Shown here one piece after another: positions 9,516 through 19,306 of a DNA stretch of 64,000 nt (position 1 is its first letter; each line of letters begins with the position of its first letter). The notes under the pieces were generated by a model. That model was given only the letters and a program-made list of their open reading frames with translations, was not told the origin of the DNA and made no database searches. A program made the translations under genes and the position numbers. This DNA is from Lachnospiraceae bacterium (GTDB lineage: Bacteria > Bacillota > Clostridia > Lachnospirales > Lachnospiraceae): positions 62,001-126,000 of the forward strand of contig JAETON010000003.1 in the NCBI GenBank assembly GCA_021771695.1, in the 5' to 3' direction.

Positions 9516-9534
9516 AATTTCTCCTTATAAAAGA

Positions 9535-10611
9535 TTAATCTTCAAAATCATAATGGAAGATAACCTTAATTGCTTCTTTTGCTGCCATAGCATCGAAGCC
9601 TTTTTCATATTCGGAAAGACCTAATCTATGTGTAATCAACGGCTGAACTTTAATCTGTCCGGATTCTAATAAGCGGATTGCATTTCTCCAAGATGTAGAA
9701 TCATAAGCCATATGTCCAATAATGCTCTTGTTCCAAGATGTAATATCATTGATAGAGAATTCTAATGGTTTGAATCCCATACCTACACGTACAATTTCAG
9801 CATTTGGTCTAGTCATTTCAATTGCCTGTTTCAAAGCAATGTTAGCACCAGAACATTCAATAACTAATCCTAAATTATCTCTTCCGCAAATTTCTGTGCA
9901 GCGTTTTACGACATCTTCTTTTGAACCGTTAACAACATGAGTTGCTCCTACTTCTAATGCAACAGGGAAACGAGTTGCTACGTCTTCATCAAGACCAACC
10001 ATAACAATGTTTACTGCTCCCATGATTCTTGCAATCTGTACAGAGAATAAACCAAGAGGACCTGTACCAAATACAACAACGTCCTGTCCAGGTAATAAAT
10101 GAGCTTGCTGAGCAACTGCTTTATAAGCGTTACAAATTGGATCCAGAACTGCAGCTTCTTCATATTTCACACCTTCTGGAATTTCCCAAATTGCATGTTT
10201 ATGAATTCTTAAAATTTCACCCGGAACTTTACAATATTTAGAGAATCCGCCGCCCCATGTGTTGTTATCCAAACCAAGGTTTACTTTTTCTTCACAGCAC
10301 AGGTAATCCCCCATTTCACATGCTGGGCAGACACCACATACATGAGCACTGTTATCAGAAACAACTCTTTGTCCAACTTTCCAGTCAGTTACTTTTTCAC
10401 CAACTTCAACAATTTCACCAGCAAATTCATGACCGCGGATAGAATTAAATTCATCAGAACCATTATCTACTCTCCAGTGTTTCATATCTGCACCACAGAT
10501 AGCAGCAGCTTCAATTTTTAAAATAATGTCCTCTGGTCCACAAGTTGGTTCTGGAACATCTGCCATTGTATAACCGCCAAATTCCTTGCCATATCTTACA
10601 ACTGCTTTCAT
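9535..10611 (-). CDS. zinc-dependent alcohol/polyol dehydrogenase (MDR)
   Basis: A 358-residue medium-chain dehydrogenase and the first gene of the catabolic operon. The zinc and lobe residues are visible in AICGADMKHW, GHEFAGEIV and CGVCPACEMGDYLC, and the coenzyme motif in GTGPLG. It is related to threonine/sorbitol-type dehydrogenases. Two different MDR enzymes in one operon suggest two successive oxidation/reduction steps, for example polyol to ketose and a ketose inversion. Confidence 0.88.
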   Translation of the reverse strand: MKAVVRYGKEFGGYTMADVPEPTCGPEDIILKIEAAAICGADMKHWRVDNGSDEFNSIRGHEFAGEIVEVGEKVTDWKVGQRVVSDNSAHVCGVCPACEMGDYLCCEEKVNLGLDNNTWGGGFSKYCKVPGEILRIHKHAIWEIPEGVKYEEAAVLDPICNAYKAVAQQAHLLPGQDVVVFGTGPLGLFSVQIARIMGAVNIVMVGLDEDVATRFPVALEVGATHVVNGSKEDVVKRCTEICGRDNLGLVIECSGANIALKQAIEMTRPNAEIVRVGMGFKPLEFSINDITSWNKSIIGHMAYDSTSWRNAIRLLESGQIKVQPLITHRLGLSEYEKGFDAMAAKEAIKVIFHYDFED

Positions 10612-10666
10612 ATTTTACCTCCAATACATTTGATTAAAATACCTTTTCGTTTCTCCAATATCAGTT

Positions 10667-10684
10667 TCAAAAGCGCTTTCTTTT
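10667..10684 (-). promoter_or_regulatory. possible cre (CcpA) site
   Basis: A palindromic AAAGCGCTTT core sits just downstream of the predicted start site, where CcpA could block transcription. It matches the central part of the cre consensus but misses the outer TG/CA bases, so the call is weak. Confidence 0.35.
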
Positions 10685-10696
10685 CTTGATGGTTAT

Positions 10697-10725
10697 ATTA
10701 TACCTCTGTAAAATCTGTGAGTCAA
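10697..10725 (-). promoter_or_regulatory. sigma-A promoter of the catabolic operon with an embedded operator half-site
   Basis: On the minus strand TTGACT (10720-10725) and TATAAT (10697-10702) are separated by exactly 17 bp. The half-site TCACAGATTTT lies in the spacer. Transcription should start near 10690, about 80 bp upstream of the first dehydrogenase. Confidence 0.75.
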
Positions 10726-10872
10726 ACATTTTATATGTGTTTCACAGATTTTCGTTACTTATTCACAGAATTTATTGTTGTTTTTACGCATTTATGCAGT
10801 TTATATCTCTTTGTTTTGTGCAATTTTACTATCGCATTTTTTGACTTCAAATATAATTCTGTGTTTCACAGA
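10711..10872. promoter_or_regulatory. cluster of CACAGA/TCTGTG operator half-sites
   Basis: The divergent promoter region holds repeated half-sites: TCTGTGA (10714-10720), TGTGTTTCACAGA (10736-10748), TTCACAGA (10762-10769), and a perfect palindrome TCTGTG-TTT-CACAGA (10858-10872). A further TTTCACA (10962-10968) touches the -10 of the plus-strand gene. The two nearest CACAGA copies are 21 bp apart, two helical turns. This looks like cooperative binding of one regulator controlling both directions. Confidence 0.6.
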
Positions 10873-11030
10873 TTTTTTCTTTTGTATTCCACATTTCATG
10901 CATTGGTTTTCCTATAAAAATATTTTATATTTTTTTATATTTCTATAGATTTTATTGCTCATTTCACATATAATATAAATAGAACCTATCAACTACACTT
11001 TCTATCATCTCAGAAAGGAAGGGATATTTT

Positions 11031-11777
11031 ATGCTTTTAAAAAATAAATGTGCCATGATTACTGGCGGCACACGCGGCATTGGATATGCCATTGCAGAAA
11101 AATTTATTCAAAACGGTGCTTCTGTTGCTGTTTGCGGTTCCAGACCTGAAACCGCTCAAAAAGCTTATGAGAAATTGACATCAAATTATCCAGATGCTGA
11201 AATTCTTGCACTTTCTCCAGATTTAAGTAACCCTAAATCTGTGAAAGAGGCTGTAGATACTATAAAAGAAACTTTTGGTTCTCTAGATATTTTAGTAAAC
11301 AATGCCGGAATTTCCGCAAGAGAATCTCTTTACGATTATGATCCTGATAATTTTAAAAAGATTATGGATTTAAATGTAAATTCTATTTTTGTATGTGCAC
11401 AAGCTGCCGCAAAGATTATGAAAGAACAGGGCGGCGGAGTGATTTTAAATACCAGCTCTATGGTAAGTATTTATGGACAGCCTTCTGGTGTTGGTTATCC
11501 TGCTTCAAAATTTGCAGTAAACGGTCTTACAAAATCTCTTGCCAGAGAATTAGGCCCGGATCACATCCGTGTTAATGCAGTTGCTCCCGGAATTACCAAC
11601 ACGGATATGATGCAGGCAGTTCCAAAAGAAATCATCGAACCATTAATCAACACAATCCCTCTCCGCAGAATCGGAGAACCAGAAGATGTTGCCAATGCAT
11701 TTTTATATCTGGCAAGCGATATGGCATCCTATGTAACCGGTGTTGTACTATCTGTAGACGGTGCAGTTATGAATTAA
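11031..11777 (+). CDS. short-chain dehydrogenase/reductase (FabG-like)
   Basis: A 248-residue classical SDR. The coenzyme motif is TGGTRGIGYA (residues 10-19), then NNAG, the catalytic Ser in SSMVSIYG, and YPASK (Tyr-x-x-x-Lys). It is divergently transcribed from the catabolic operon and shares its operator region, so it probably oxidises or reduces an intermediate of that pathway and is not part of fatty-acid synthesis. A GGAAGGG ribosome site precedes the ATG. A TATAAT at 10969-10974 is the likely -10. Confidence 0.9.
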   Translation: MLLKNKCAMITGGTRGIGYAIAEKFIQNGASVAVCGSRPETAQKAYEKLTSNYPDAEILALSPDLSNPKSVKEAVDTIKETFGSLDILVNNAGISARESLYDYDPDNFKKIMDLNVNSIFVCAQAAAKIMKEQGGGVILNTSSMVSIYGQPSGVGYPASKFAVNGLTKSLARELGPDHIRVNAVAPGITNTDMMQAVPKEIIEPLINTIPLRRIGEPEDVANAFLYLASDMASYVTGVVLSVDGAVMN

Positions 11778-11781
11778 AATA

Positions 11782-11817
11782 AAAAAACTCTTAGAATTCG
11801 ACTTTCTAAGAGTTTTT
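11782..11817. terminator. bidirectional intrinsic terminator
   Basis: AAAACTCTTAGAA pairs with TTCTAAGAGTTTT and is flanked by A-runs and T-runs on both sides. It can end both the plus-strand SDR gene and the minus-strand pdx operon, which converge here. Confidence 0.9.
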
Positions 11818-11835
11818 TATTATCTTGTATTTCCT

Positions 11836-12396
11836 TTATATCATGTCCAAAAAATAACGATGAACAGATAAGTCTTTCAAAAGTTCTGGATGAAATGCTG
11901 TCACCAGTTGATTTTCTTGTCTTGCTGCCACAATATGTCCATCTACTTGTGCAAGACTTTTTACATCCTTGCCAGCCATTTCAATATACGGGGCACGAAT
12001 AAATGTCATTGGAATCCTGCCTCTATCACCAAAATCTGCTTCTGTATAAAAGCTGCCTAATTGTCTGCCATATGCGTTCCTCACTGCTTCAATATTCATT
12101 GTCGCCAAATGTCTCCGATTGTCATTTTGGATCTTTTTTGCTAAAAGCAAAAGCCCTGCACAGGTTCCAAATACAGGAAGTCCTTTTTCAATTTTCTCTT
12201 TTAATGTTTCAAACAACCTCAATTCATGTAAAAGTTTTCCCATTACGGTACTTTCCCCTCCCGGAATAATTAGTCCATCCATAGGATGATCTAAATCCTT
12301 TTTCTGCCGTATTTCAAAAGAAGATGCCCCTAAACAATGAATCATCTGCTCATGCTCGATAAATGCTCCCTGCAAAGCAAGTACGCCAATCTGCAT
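11836..12396 (-). CDS. pdxT: pyridoxal 5'-phosphate synthase glutaminase subunit PdxT
   Basis: A 186-residue class I glutamine amidotransferase that feeds ammonia to PdxS. The catalytic triad is Cys79 (FGTCAG) with His169 and Glu171 (FHPEL). The oxyanion strand GGESTVMG is at residues 46-53. These positions agree with characterised PdxT enzymes. It lies 2 bp after pdxS in the same operon. Confidence 0.97.
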   Translation of the reverse strand: MQIGVLALQGAFIEHEQMIHCLGASSFEIRQKKDLDHPMDGLIIPGGESTVMGKLLHELRLFETLKEKIEKGLPVFGTCAGLLLLAKKIQNDNRRHLATMNIEAVRNAYGRQLGSFYTEADFGDRGRIPMTFIRAPYIEMAGKDVKSLAQVDGHIVAARQENQLVTAFHPELLKDLSVHRYFLDMI

Positions 12397-12398
12397 GA

Positions 12399-13274
12399 TT
12401 ATTTACCCCTTTCTGCCATTAAAAGTTCTATTTCCTGCTCATTAATCCCTACCATTGCCTCTCCAAGATCTTCTGATAATTCAGCGAGCAATTTCGCATC
12501 GGTATAGTTTGTCACTGCTTTCACAATTGCAGCAGCACGCTTTTTCGGATTCCCTGATTTAAAAATACCGGAACCAACAAAGACACCTTCTGCTCCTAAC
12601 TGCATCATCAATGCTGCATCTGCCGGAGTTGCTACTCCGCCTGCTGCAAAATTCACTACTGGCAGTTTTTTATTTTCATGCACATACTTCACTAAATCGT
12701 ACGGAACTTGGAGGTCCTTTGCTGCATCAAACAATTCATCCTCTGCCATTGATGCAATTCTACGGATTTCAGACTGCATCATCCGCATATGCCGCACTGC
12801 CTGTACAACATCCCCTGTTCCAGGTTCTCCCTTGGTACGAATCATTGCTGCACCTTCATTGATTCTCCGCAAAGCTTCTCCCAAATCTTTTGCTCCGCAA
12901 ACAAAAGGCACAGCAAAGGCTGTTTTATCAATATGATATTTATCATCTGCCGGTGATAAAACTTCACTTTCATCTATGTAATCAATTTCAATTGCTTGAA
13001 GAATCTGTGCCTCTGCAAAATGTCCAATCCTGCATTTTGCCATAACAGGAATAGAAACAGCTTCCTGAATCCCTTGAATCATTTTCGGATCACTCATACG
13101 GGAAACTCCGCCTGCTGCACGAATATCTGCCGGTATTCTCTCTAATGCCATAACCGCACAAGCTCCAGCTTCCTCTGCAATCTTTGCCTGTTCCGGCGTA
13201 GTAACATCCATAATCACTCCGCCTCTTAACATCTGTGCCAAATTTTTATTCAATTCAAATCTCTTATTCCCCAT
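12399..13274 (-). CDS. pdxS: pyridoxal 5'-phosphate synthase lyase subunit PdxS
   Basis: A 291-residue TIM-barrel PLP synthase that condenses ribose 5-phosphate, glyceraldehyde 3-phosphate and ammonia. The Schiff-base lysine is in VMAKCRIGH (about residue 80) and the second lysine in [10 protein letters not shown] chose the start at MGNKRFELN because a GGGGAG ribosome site lies 8 bases upstream and it gives the usual family length. A longer reading to 13313 overlaps the upstream gene and lacks such a site. Confidence 0.97.
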   Translation of the reverse strand: MGNKRFELNKNLAQMLRGGVIMDVTTPEQAKIAEEAGACAVMALERIPADIRAAGGVSRMSDPKMIQGIQEAVSIPVMAKCRIGHFAEAQILQAIEIDYIDESEVLSPADDKYHIDKTAFAVPFVCGAKDLGEALRRINEGAAMIRTKGEPGTGDVVQAVRHMRMMQSEIRRIASMAEDELFDAAKDLQVPYDLVKYVHENKKLPVVNFAAGGVATPADAALMMQLGAEGVFVGSGIFKSGNPKKRAAAIVKAVTNYTDAKLLAELSEDLGEAMVGINEQEIELLMAERGK

Positions 13275-13305
13275 TTTAAATCTCCCCTTTTTGTCTTTTA
13301 TCCAT

Positions 13306-14439
13306 TTAATCATTTATATATTTCACGAAATTCTCCAGCAGCCCTGCCTTCATTCTAAATCCCAAAGCTTTTAGTGTCTCTTCTAATGCTGCCATCACTG
13401 CTGTCATATCTGGTATATTTGCATTGGCTCCCATATGTCCAATTCGTATCACCTGTCCTGCCAGTACATCAAATGAACCTGCCAGCATGATTCCATGTTT
13501 CTCAAGCATCCGGTCAAGAATATCTTTTGCACTCATCCCGTCCGGCACATCAAATACAGTCACTGTATCAGAAAATCCACTTTCCAAATGCAGTTTCAAT
13601 CCGGATTCCTGCACTGCTTTTCTTGCTGCAAATGCAATTTTTCTATGACGTTCAATTAAATCTTTATCATTTTTAATATTTTCTATTGCCGCATATAGTC
13701 CATAAATATCACTAATCGGCATAGTGTATGGAAACCATTGCTTTTCATAATAATCTTTAAATACTGCCAAATTACAATAGAAGGAAGCTATCGGCGTTTT
13801 CCGATTTTTCATTGCTTTTTTCGCAGCATCACTTACTGTTACAAAGGTCAGTCCCGGAGGTGCAGATACTGCTTTTTGGGAACCGCCGCACAAAATATCA
13901 ATCTGTGCTTTCTCTACATCCAATTCATTTCCAAACATACCGGATACCGAATCCACCACCGTCATAATTCCATAAGATTTCAACACCGGACAAATTTTGT
14001 GAACATCATTTAGCATACCGCTTGGCGTATCGCAATGAACCACAGTAGCATACTTAAAATCATGATTTTCTTTTAAATATGCATCTAGTGCATCAACATC
14101 TAACGTATTTAAATAGTCTGTGGTATAAAGCACCGGCTCTCCCCCATACATCGATACAAAATCTGCAAATCCTTTTCCATAAATACCATTGTCCAAAACC
14201 AAGACTTTATCTCCCGGTTCTGTCATGGACGCACAAGCGGCCTCCAACCCAAGGATTCCTTCACCGCTTAAAATCAATGTTTCATTTTTTGTATGAAGCA
14301 GTTCACTAATCATTTCACATAATTTTTTGTATTCATCATAGAAAACCGGATCCAAATCCGCATTGGTCGTAGAACGGCTTCTCGCCAGTCTTACATTTTC
14401 CGGCACTTGAACCGGTCCCGGTGTCATAATCTTATACAT
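13306..14439 (-). CDS. class V PLP-dependent aminotransferase (alanine-glyoxylate type)
   Basis: A 377-residue fold-type I transaminase. It begins [13 protein letters not shown], typical of the serine/alanine-glyoxylate aminotransferase family. The PLP lysine is in [12 protein letters not shown] and the cofactor Asp in VVDSVSG. The start is fixed by GGGAGG 8 bases upstream. It sits between the ECF S component and pdxS. Since it uses PLP and could also interconvert pyridoxamine-type compounds, a link to B6 salvage is possible; its real amino donor and acceptor are unknown. Confidence 0.88.
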   Translation of the reverse strand: MYKIMTPGPVQVPENVRLARSRSTTNADLDPVFYDEYKKLCEMISELLHTKNETLILSGEGILGLEAACASMTEPGDKVLVLDNGIYGKGFADFVSMYGGEPVLYTTDYLNTLDVDALDAYLKENHDFKYATVVHCDTPSGMLNDVHKICPVLKSYGIMTVVDSVSGMFGNELDVEKAQIDILCGGSQKAVSAPPGLTFVTVSDAAKKAMKNRKTPIASFYCNLAVFKDYYEKQWFPYTMPISDIYGLYAAIENIKNDKDLIERHRKIAFAARKAVQESGLKLHLESGFSDTVTVFDVPDGMSAKDILDRMLEKHGIMLAGSFDVLAGQVIRIGHMGANANIPDMTAVMAALEETLKALGFRMKAGLLENFVKYIND

Positions 14440-14478
14440 ATTGATTCCTCCCATTTTAAAATTATAAAAACATCTGGT

Positions 14479-15000
14479 TTATGCAGTCTGCACTCCTACT
14501 CTTTTCACTGCAATTTCCATTGGACGGACCACAATCAGCACAACAACTGCTGCTACTGCAATCTGAACCACATTTCCGGGGATTGATGCTGCTGGTGCAA
14601 TCCAGTTGCCATAGATAATGCCTTCCGCAATATAGTATCCAACAATCTTAATGATAAGCGCCAGAACCAAAGAAACTATTTTCCAAGCATATTCTGTATG
14701 TTTCTCATTGACTGTTCCAACAACATATCCCATAATTCCAACAATTACAAAAGTAAATGGTGCCCATGCAGTCCATCCTGACAGCAGGTCAAACAATCCC
14801 ATACCGATTCCCCCTGCCAGCATTCCTGTCTTTCTCCCAAACAGCATTGCCATCAAAAATAAAGGTACATTCCCAAGATGGATTAATCCTCCATTTGCTG
14901 CAATCGGAAGGCGGACATTCACAAACGCTGTAAATACATAGGTTAATGCGATTGACATTCCCGTAATTGCTAAAAACTGAATTTTTTCTTTTTGATTCAT
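14479..15000 (-). CDS. ECF transporter S component, probable vitamin B6 precursor
   Basis: A 173-residue integral membrane protein with five or six helices and the S-component pattern (early AITGMSIALTYVF helix, LHLGNVPLFLMAMLFG, GMGLFDLL). S components bind one vitamin and use a shared EcfAA'T energising module encoded elsewhere. It leads an operon with an aminotransferase, pdxS and pdxT, so pyridoxine or a related vitamer is the favoured substrate by context. Riboflavin-, HMP- or other-type specificity is not excluded. Confidence 0.75.
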   Translation of the reverse strand: MNQKEKIQFLAITGMSIALTYVFTAFVNVRLPIAANGGLIHLGNVPLFLMAMLFGRKTGMLAGGIGMGLFDLLSGWTAWAPFTFVIVGIMGYVVGTVNEKHTEYAWKIVSLVLALIIKIVGYYIAEGIIYGNWIAPAASIPGNVVQIAVAAVVVLIVVRPMEIAVKRVGVQTA

Positions 15001-15110
15001 AATTTTCTGCCTCTCTTTCTATATATAATACAATTCACTTTACAAATACGCTGCGTTCTTTGTTGTGTTATAATTTAATAAAAGTTTGGCATTTTTAAAA
15101 TATCCAGTTT

Positions 15111-17048
15111 TTATAATTTTAATGGTGCCAGTTTGTTTGCCGGCGGAAGGCACCGATGGCCTTGACACACATAATACGTTGTTCGGTTATTTAACAATGG
15201 ATATTCTTTCGTTGGCTGCTCTTTCATCCTCACATTGGCTCCAATGGGAATTTCATCTCTAATATCCTCTGCTTCCGCATCTCCAAATACAACGGTAATC
15301 GTTTCTCGTGGTTCCTCATCCATAAACAGTGCCAGCAGAGAAAATGCTGTTCCCATATAAGATTTCTCTACATAATTTGATAAAAACTTTAACTGTTTTT
15401 CTTTCACTTCTTCTATATCATCCTCTGCTAATTGTGCCAATTTTACCAGATTATATGCCATTACGGAATTCCCACAAGGCATTGCCCCGTCATATACATC
15501 TTTTGGCTTCAAAATCAGTTCTTCATTTTCTTTTCCGATCAAATAATACCCACCGTTTTCTTGATCAAAATATTCCTCTGTTACCTTTTTGAAAAATCTA
15601 ACCGCTTTATTTAGATAACTTTTCTCTAATGCTGCTTCATAAAGCCCCAAAAGCCCATAAATATACCAAGCATAATCATCTAAAAACGCAGTCCCTGATG
15701 CTTTCCCATCTCTCCAGCTGACATGCAGCCGTTCTCCATCCCATAAATGGTTTTCAATAAACCTCTGTGCTTTCTTTGCTGCCTCTAAATATTTTTCTTT
15801 TTCGGAAACTTGATACAAAAATGCAAATGCAGCGATTGTCAATGAATTCCATGCAGTTAATATTTTATCATCTAAATGCAGAGAGTATCTCTTTTTACGA
15901 TACTCATAGATCTGGGGCAGATACTGATCCATCGTTTTTATTTGCTTTTGGTGCAGAAGATTTGGAATATTCTTTCCCTCAAAATTCCCTTCTTTTGAAA
16001 TCCCGTAGCATCTTTGAAATTCCTTGGCTGCCTCCGTTCCCAGCACTTTTTCAATTTCTGAAGCATCAAATGTATAATACCTCCCTTCGACTCCCTCGCT
16101 GTCTGCATCCTGTGCTGCATAGAATCCGCCTTCCAGACTGGTCATTTCCCTCAATATATAATCTGCGGTTTTCTCGGCAATTTCCAAAAATACAGGTTCT
16201 TTTGTTTCAGCATATGCTTTCCCATAAGTAAGCATTAACAATCCATTGTCATATAACATTTTTTCAAAATGCGGCACCAAAAACCATCGGTCTGTAGAAT
16301 ATCTGGAAAATCCAAATCCAATATGGTCAAAAAGTCCCCCTTTATACATTTGAAGCAGTGATTTTTTCACCATTTTTAATGCAGACTCTTCTTGATATAC
16401 GCGGTAATATTCCAACAAAAATAAATAATTTTGCGGCGATGGAAACTTAGGTGCCGATCCAAATCCGCCATACTGCTCATCAAAACTTTGCTGATACGCA
16501 TAAAACGCTTTTTCAAACACAGAAGGATCTCTCTGCCCTGACACCTTTTCTTCTTTGTTTAAATACTCTGCAACACTATCTGCCGATTCCAGCAGCCGAA
16601 CTCTGTTATTTTTCCATTGCTCTGCAATCAAAGAAAGCAATTGTCCAAATCCCGGCATTCCCTGTCTTGGTTCTTTTGGAAAATAAGTTCCTGCATAGAA
16701 TGGCTTTTGCTCCGGCGTTAAGAAAACACTTAACGGCCAGCCGCCGCTTCCAGTTAGTGCTTGGCAGGCATCCATATAAATGCTGTCAATATCTGGTCTT
16801 TCCTCTTTGTCCACTTTTATTGCAACAAATTTATCATTTAAAATATCTGCAATCTCTTTACTTTCAAAACTCTCATGTGCCATCACATGACACCAATGAC
16901 AAGTAGAATAGCCGATGCTTAAAAACACCGGCTTATTTTCTTCTTTCGCTTTTTGAAATGCTTTTTCACCCCAAGGAAACCAATGAACAGGATTTTGGGC
17001 ATGCTGCAATAAATACGGACTTGTTTCATTCTTTAATAAATTTGCCAT
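15111..17048 (-). CDS. thioredoxin-domain protein (DUF255/YyaL, spermatogenesis-associated protein 20 family)
   Basis: A 645-residue cytosolic protein. The N-terminal thioredoxin-like domain carries STCHWCHVM (about residues 48-56) in the '[11 protein letters not shown]' context. The C-terminal two-thirds form an alpha/alpha toroid related to N-acylglucosamine 2-epimerase or cellobiose-type barrels. Length matches the family. The physiological role is not established. A GAGGTGA site precedes the ATG. Confidence 0.92.
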   Translation of the reverse strand: MANLLKNETSPYLLQHAQNPVHWFPWGEKAFQKAKEENKPVFLSIGYSTCHWCHVMAHESFESKEIADILNDKFVAIKVDKEERPDIDSIYMDACQALTGSGGWPLSVFLTPEQKPFYAGTYFPKEPRQGMPGFGQLLSLIAEQWKNNRVRLLESADSVAEYLNKEEKVSGQRDPSVFEKAFYAYQQSFDEQYGGFGSAPKFPSPQNYLFLLEYYRVYQEESALKMVKKSLLQMYKGGLFDHIGFGFSRYSTDRWFLVPHFEKMLYDNGLLMLTYGKAYAETKEPVFLEIAEKTADYILREMTSLEGGFYAAQDADSEGVEGRYYTFDASEIEKVLGTEAAKEFQRCYGISKEGNFEGKNIPNLLHQKQIKTMDQYLPQIYEYRKKRYSLHLDDKILTAWNSLTIAAFAFLYQVSEKEKYLEAAKKAQRFIENHLWDGERLHVSWRDGKASGTAFLDDYAWYIYGLLGLYEAALEKSYLNKAVRFFKKVTEEYFDQENGGYYLIGKENEELILKPKDVYDGAMPCGNSVMAYNLVKLAQLAEDDIEEVKEKQLKFLSNYVEKSYMGTAFSLLALFMDEEPRETITVVFGDAEAEDIRDEIPIGANVRMKEQPTKEYPLLNNRTTYYVCQGHRCLPPANKLAPLKL

Positions 17049-17079
17049 AATCTTTCACCTCAGAATTACTATGTGCAAT

Positions 17080-17694
17080 TTAGACATTTTCATCCAGCAA
17101 TTCTCCCAATTTGATTAAAATTTCATCATAATTAATCTTCGTATAATCCGTCACATCTAATTCAATTAAATACCCCAGTTGAAATTTATCATATCCTCTA
17201 GTTTCACACCGCTCTTTAAATATTTCATAGGTGACCAATCCATCCGCCTTCCTTCTATCCTGCAAAACGTCCCCTTTATGATAACAATTTACCAAGTGCG
17301 CCAAATGGCGGCTTTGATCTAAATCTCTTTTTAAAGAACGTTGATACAGAATTTTAATCTCACCAATGAGACGGAATGTTATCACTTGACATTGGTATGT
17401 TTTTGCCAATTGCTCCAATCTTCCTTTTTGCTTTTCGCTAAATGGATAATCAGAAATTACAGAAATATCTTTTGATAAATGATTCTCTATGGTTTGATAA
17501 TATTTTTCCCACGCCTGCATTTCTAATCTTACTTTTTCTTCCAAATGATCAAACCCATATTGTTCCCAGAAATTTTCCTTTATTTCATCTTGAGAAACGA
17601 CTGCAAAATCCGAATATTTTTTCAAAATCTGGCTGCATAAAAATGTTTTTCCTGTTGCCGGATATCCGGCAAGTAATATCATTGTCTTTTTCAT
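17080..17694 (-). CDS. small P-loop ATPase/kinase (zeta-toxin/AAA_33-like)
   Basis: About 204 residues. It begins MKKTMILLAGYPATGKT, a Walker A motif (GYPATGKT) as in small kinases of the zeta-toxin/chloramphenicol-phosphotransferase-like group. The acidic RDLDQSRHL region may form the lid. I place the start at 17694 because GGAG lies 9 bases upstream. A longer reading to 17730 would run into the terminator hairpin of the preceding gene. The substrate is unknown and no partner antitoxin is visible. Confidence 0.75.
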   Translation of the reverse strand: MKKTMILLAGYPATGKTFLCSQILKKYSDFAVVSQDEIKENFWEQYGFDHLEEKVRLEMQAWEKYYQTIENHLSKDISVISDYPFSEKQKGRLEQLAKTYQCQVITFRLIGEIKILYQRSLKRDLDQSRHLAHLVNCYHKGDVLQDRRKADGLVTYEIFKERCETRGYDKFQLGYLIELDVTDYTKINYDEILIKLGELLDENV

Positions 17695-17713
17695 TTTTTC
17701 TTTCTCCATATAT

Positions 17714-17742
17714 AAAAAGAACTGCCGCAAACACGGCAGTTC
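17714..17742 (-). terminator. intrinsic terminator of the sorbose-like PTS operon
   Basis: GAACTGCCG and CGGCAGTTC form a 9-bp GC-rich stem (17719-17742). On the minus strand it is followed by TTTTTATA. It lies directly after the GntR gene stop and separates that operon from the P-loop gene. Confidence 0.9.
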
Positions 17743-17746
17743 CCTT

Positions 17747-18481
17747 CTAAAGCTCTAGTTTTATCGACAAATAATAAGTATCTGCCCGGTAATATGCTTT
17801 TACAAACTCTCTTGGAATATCATTTTCATCATAAGATATTCTTTTCACATAAAAAATCGGTGTATTTTCTTCAACTTGAAGTAATCTGGCAATTCTCTCG
17901 TCCGCCAAGACAGAATATATCTTTTCTTCTGCTTTTGCAAGCTTTATGTGACAATGATTTACATAATAAACTCTTAAAGATTCCTTTGAGAAATCTCGTT
18001 CCATCGCCTCTGGTACCCAATCATAATCCAAATAATTAATTTCTATGTACATCGGTTTATCATCAGCATAACGAACACGTTCCAAACGAATTACAGAAGC
18101 TTTTTCTTCTAGTCCAAGACATTGGACAATCTCACTATCAGCTTTTATTACACTCTGATCAATCACCTTTTTGCATGCAACTCTTGCATCTTCACTGTGC
18201 TCCCTCACAAAACTAATAATTTTCTGGTCATCACTTTTCGCTTTTAAACTCTTTACGAATGTTCCATGTCCCCGCTTTTTCTCAATCAGCCCTTCATTTG
18301 CCAACATTTCCATTGCTTTTCGAACTGTAGCTCTGCTGACCTTATAAGCACTCACCAATTCACTTTCTGCCGGAAGCAAATCTCCAATTGCATATTTCCC
18401 ATCTACAATATCTTGATACATAAAGTCATAAATTTGATAATAAAGCTGTTCCCTGCCGCTGAAATCTAATTCACGTTTCAT
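17747..18481 (-). CDS. GntR-family regulator with UTRA domain
   Basis: A 244-residue HutC/UTRA-type regulator. The N-terminal winged helix shows LLPAESELVSAYKVSRATVR and KRGHGTFV (about residues 30-80). The C-terminal UTRA domain (about residues 100-240) senses small ligands, usually phosphorylated sugars. It is the last gene of the PTS operon. A 24-bp inverted repeat just downstream of the operon promoter is its probable operator, which would make it autoregulatory. Confidence 0.92.
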   Translation of the reverse strand: MKRELDFSGREQLYYQIYDFMYQDIVDGKYAIGDLLPAESELVSAYKVSRATVRKAMEMLANEGLIEKKRGHGTFVKSLKAKSDDQKIISFVREHSEDARVACKKVIDQSVIKADSEIVQCLGLEEKASVIRLERVRYADDKPMYIEINYLDYDWVPEAMERDFSKESLRVYYVNHCHIKLAKAEEKIYSVLADERIARLLQVEENTPIFYVKRISYDENDIPREFVKAYYRADTYYLSIKLEL

Positions 18482-18508
18482 TCTTTACACCCTTTCAAGT
18501 TTGTATTC

Positions 18509-19291
18509 TTATTCCATCAACTCTCCTCCAACAAGATTAATGGACTGTCCGGTCAGATAGCTTGAACTGTCTGTCGATAAAAAGACTGCCGCATCCGTTA
18601 CATTTTTTAAATCTACCAATTTATGCATTGGTATATTTTCTTCAAAGTATGGCAGCACTTCCTCCGGATCCAAATTTCTTTTCTTTGAATATTCATATTT
18701 CAATTTTTCCCACATCTCTGTTGGAACAATTCCCGGACAAATCGTATTCACGCGGATTCCCTTGTCCGCAAACTCTTTCGCAATCGACTGAGATAATCCC
18801 TGCACGCCAAATTTGCTGGCGCAATAAATGGTCTGCCATGCACTTGGCTTCTTTCCAGACAAAGAGGATATATTAATAATCGTTCCTCCTTCATCCAGCA
18901 TTTCTCTTACCGCTGCCTGACAGCATAAAAAAACTGCCTTAAGATTTACATTCATTGTCAAATCCCACAATTCCTCACTGCTGTCCAAAAATGGAACCAT
19001 TTTAGAAACTCCTGCTGAATTAATCCATGAATTGATTCTACCATATTTTTCTATAACTTTACATGTATTTTCTTCAATTTGGTTTTTCTTTGTGACATCC
19101 GTTTTATAAAACGAAGCTTCACCGCCTTCCGCTTTAATTTCTCCAACTACTTTTTCTGATTTTTCTTCATTCAAATCATATATAGCAACTTTGGCACCCC
19201 TTTTCGCAAACTCCTTTGCCATCGCAGCACCCATGCCGCTTCCGCCTCCGGTGATGACGGTTACTTTGTCATCTAATCTTTCTGTGTTCAC
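18509..19291 (-). CDS. short-chain dehydrogenase, sorbitol-6-phosphate dehydrogenase-like
   Basis: A 260-residue SDR with the coenzyme motif TGGGSGMGAAMA, an NSAG variant of the NNAG motif, and YCASK as the catalytic Tyr-Lys pair. Together with the MDR dehydrogenase and mannose-family PTS of the same operon it matches the gene content of the L-sorbose (sor) operon. There the SDR converts glucitol 6-phosphate to fructose 6-phosphate. This assignment rests on context. Confidence 0.85.
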   Translation of the reverse strand: MNTERLDDKVTVITGGGSGMGAAMAKEFAKRGAKVAIYDLNEEKSEKVVGEIKAEGGEASFYKTDVTKKNQIEENTCKVIEKYGRINSWINSAGVSKMVPFLDSSEELWDLTMNVNLKAVFLCCQAAVREMLDEGGTIINISSLSGKKPSAWQTIYCASKFGVQGLSQSIAKEFADKGIRVNTICPGIVPTEMWEKLKYEYSKKRNLDPEEVLPYFEENIPMHKLVDLKNVTDAAVFLSTDSSSYLTGQSINLVGGELME

Positions 19292-19306
19292 TTCTATTCC
19301 TCCGTT

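Noticed and set aside
13275-13313. Longer start for pdxS
   Set aside because: The internal ATG has the ribosome site and gives the usual family start MGNKRFELN.
19188-19205. Plus-strand TTGGCACCCCTTTTCGCA resembling a -24/-12 site
   Set aside because: The -12 element is TTCGC instead of TTGC, it lies inside the SDR gene and no plus-strand gene follows.
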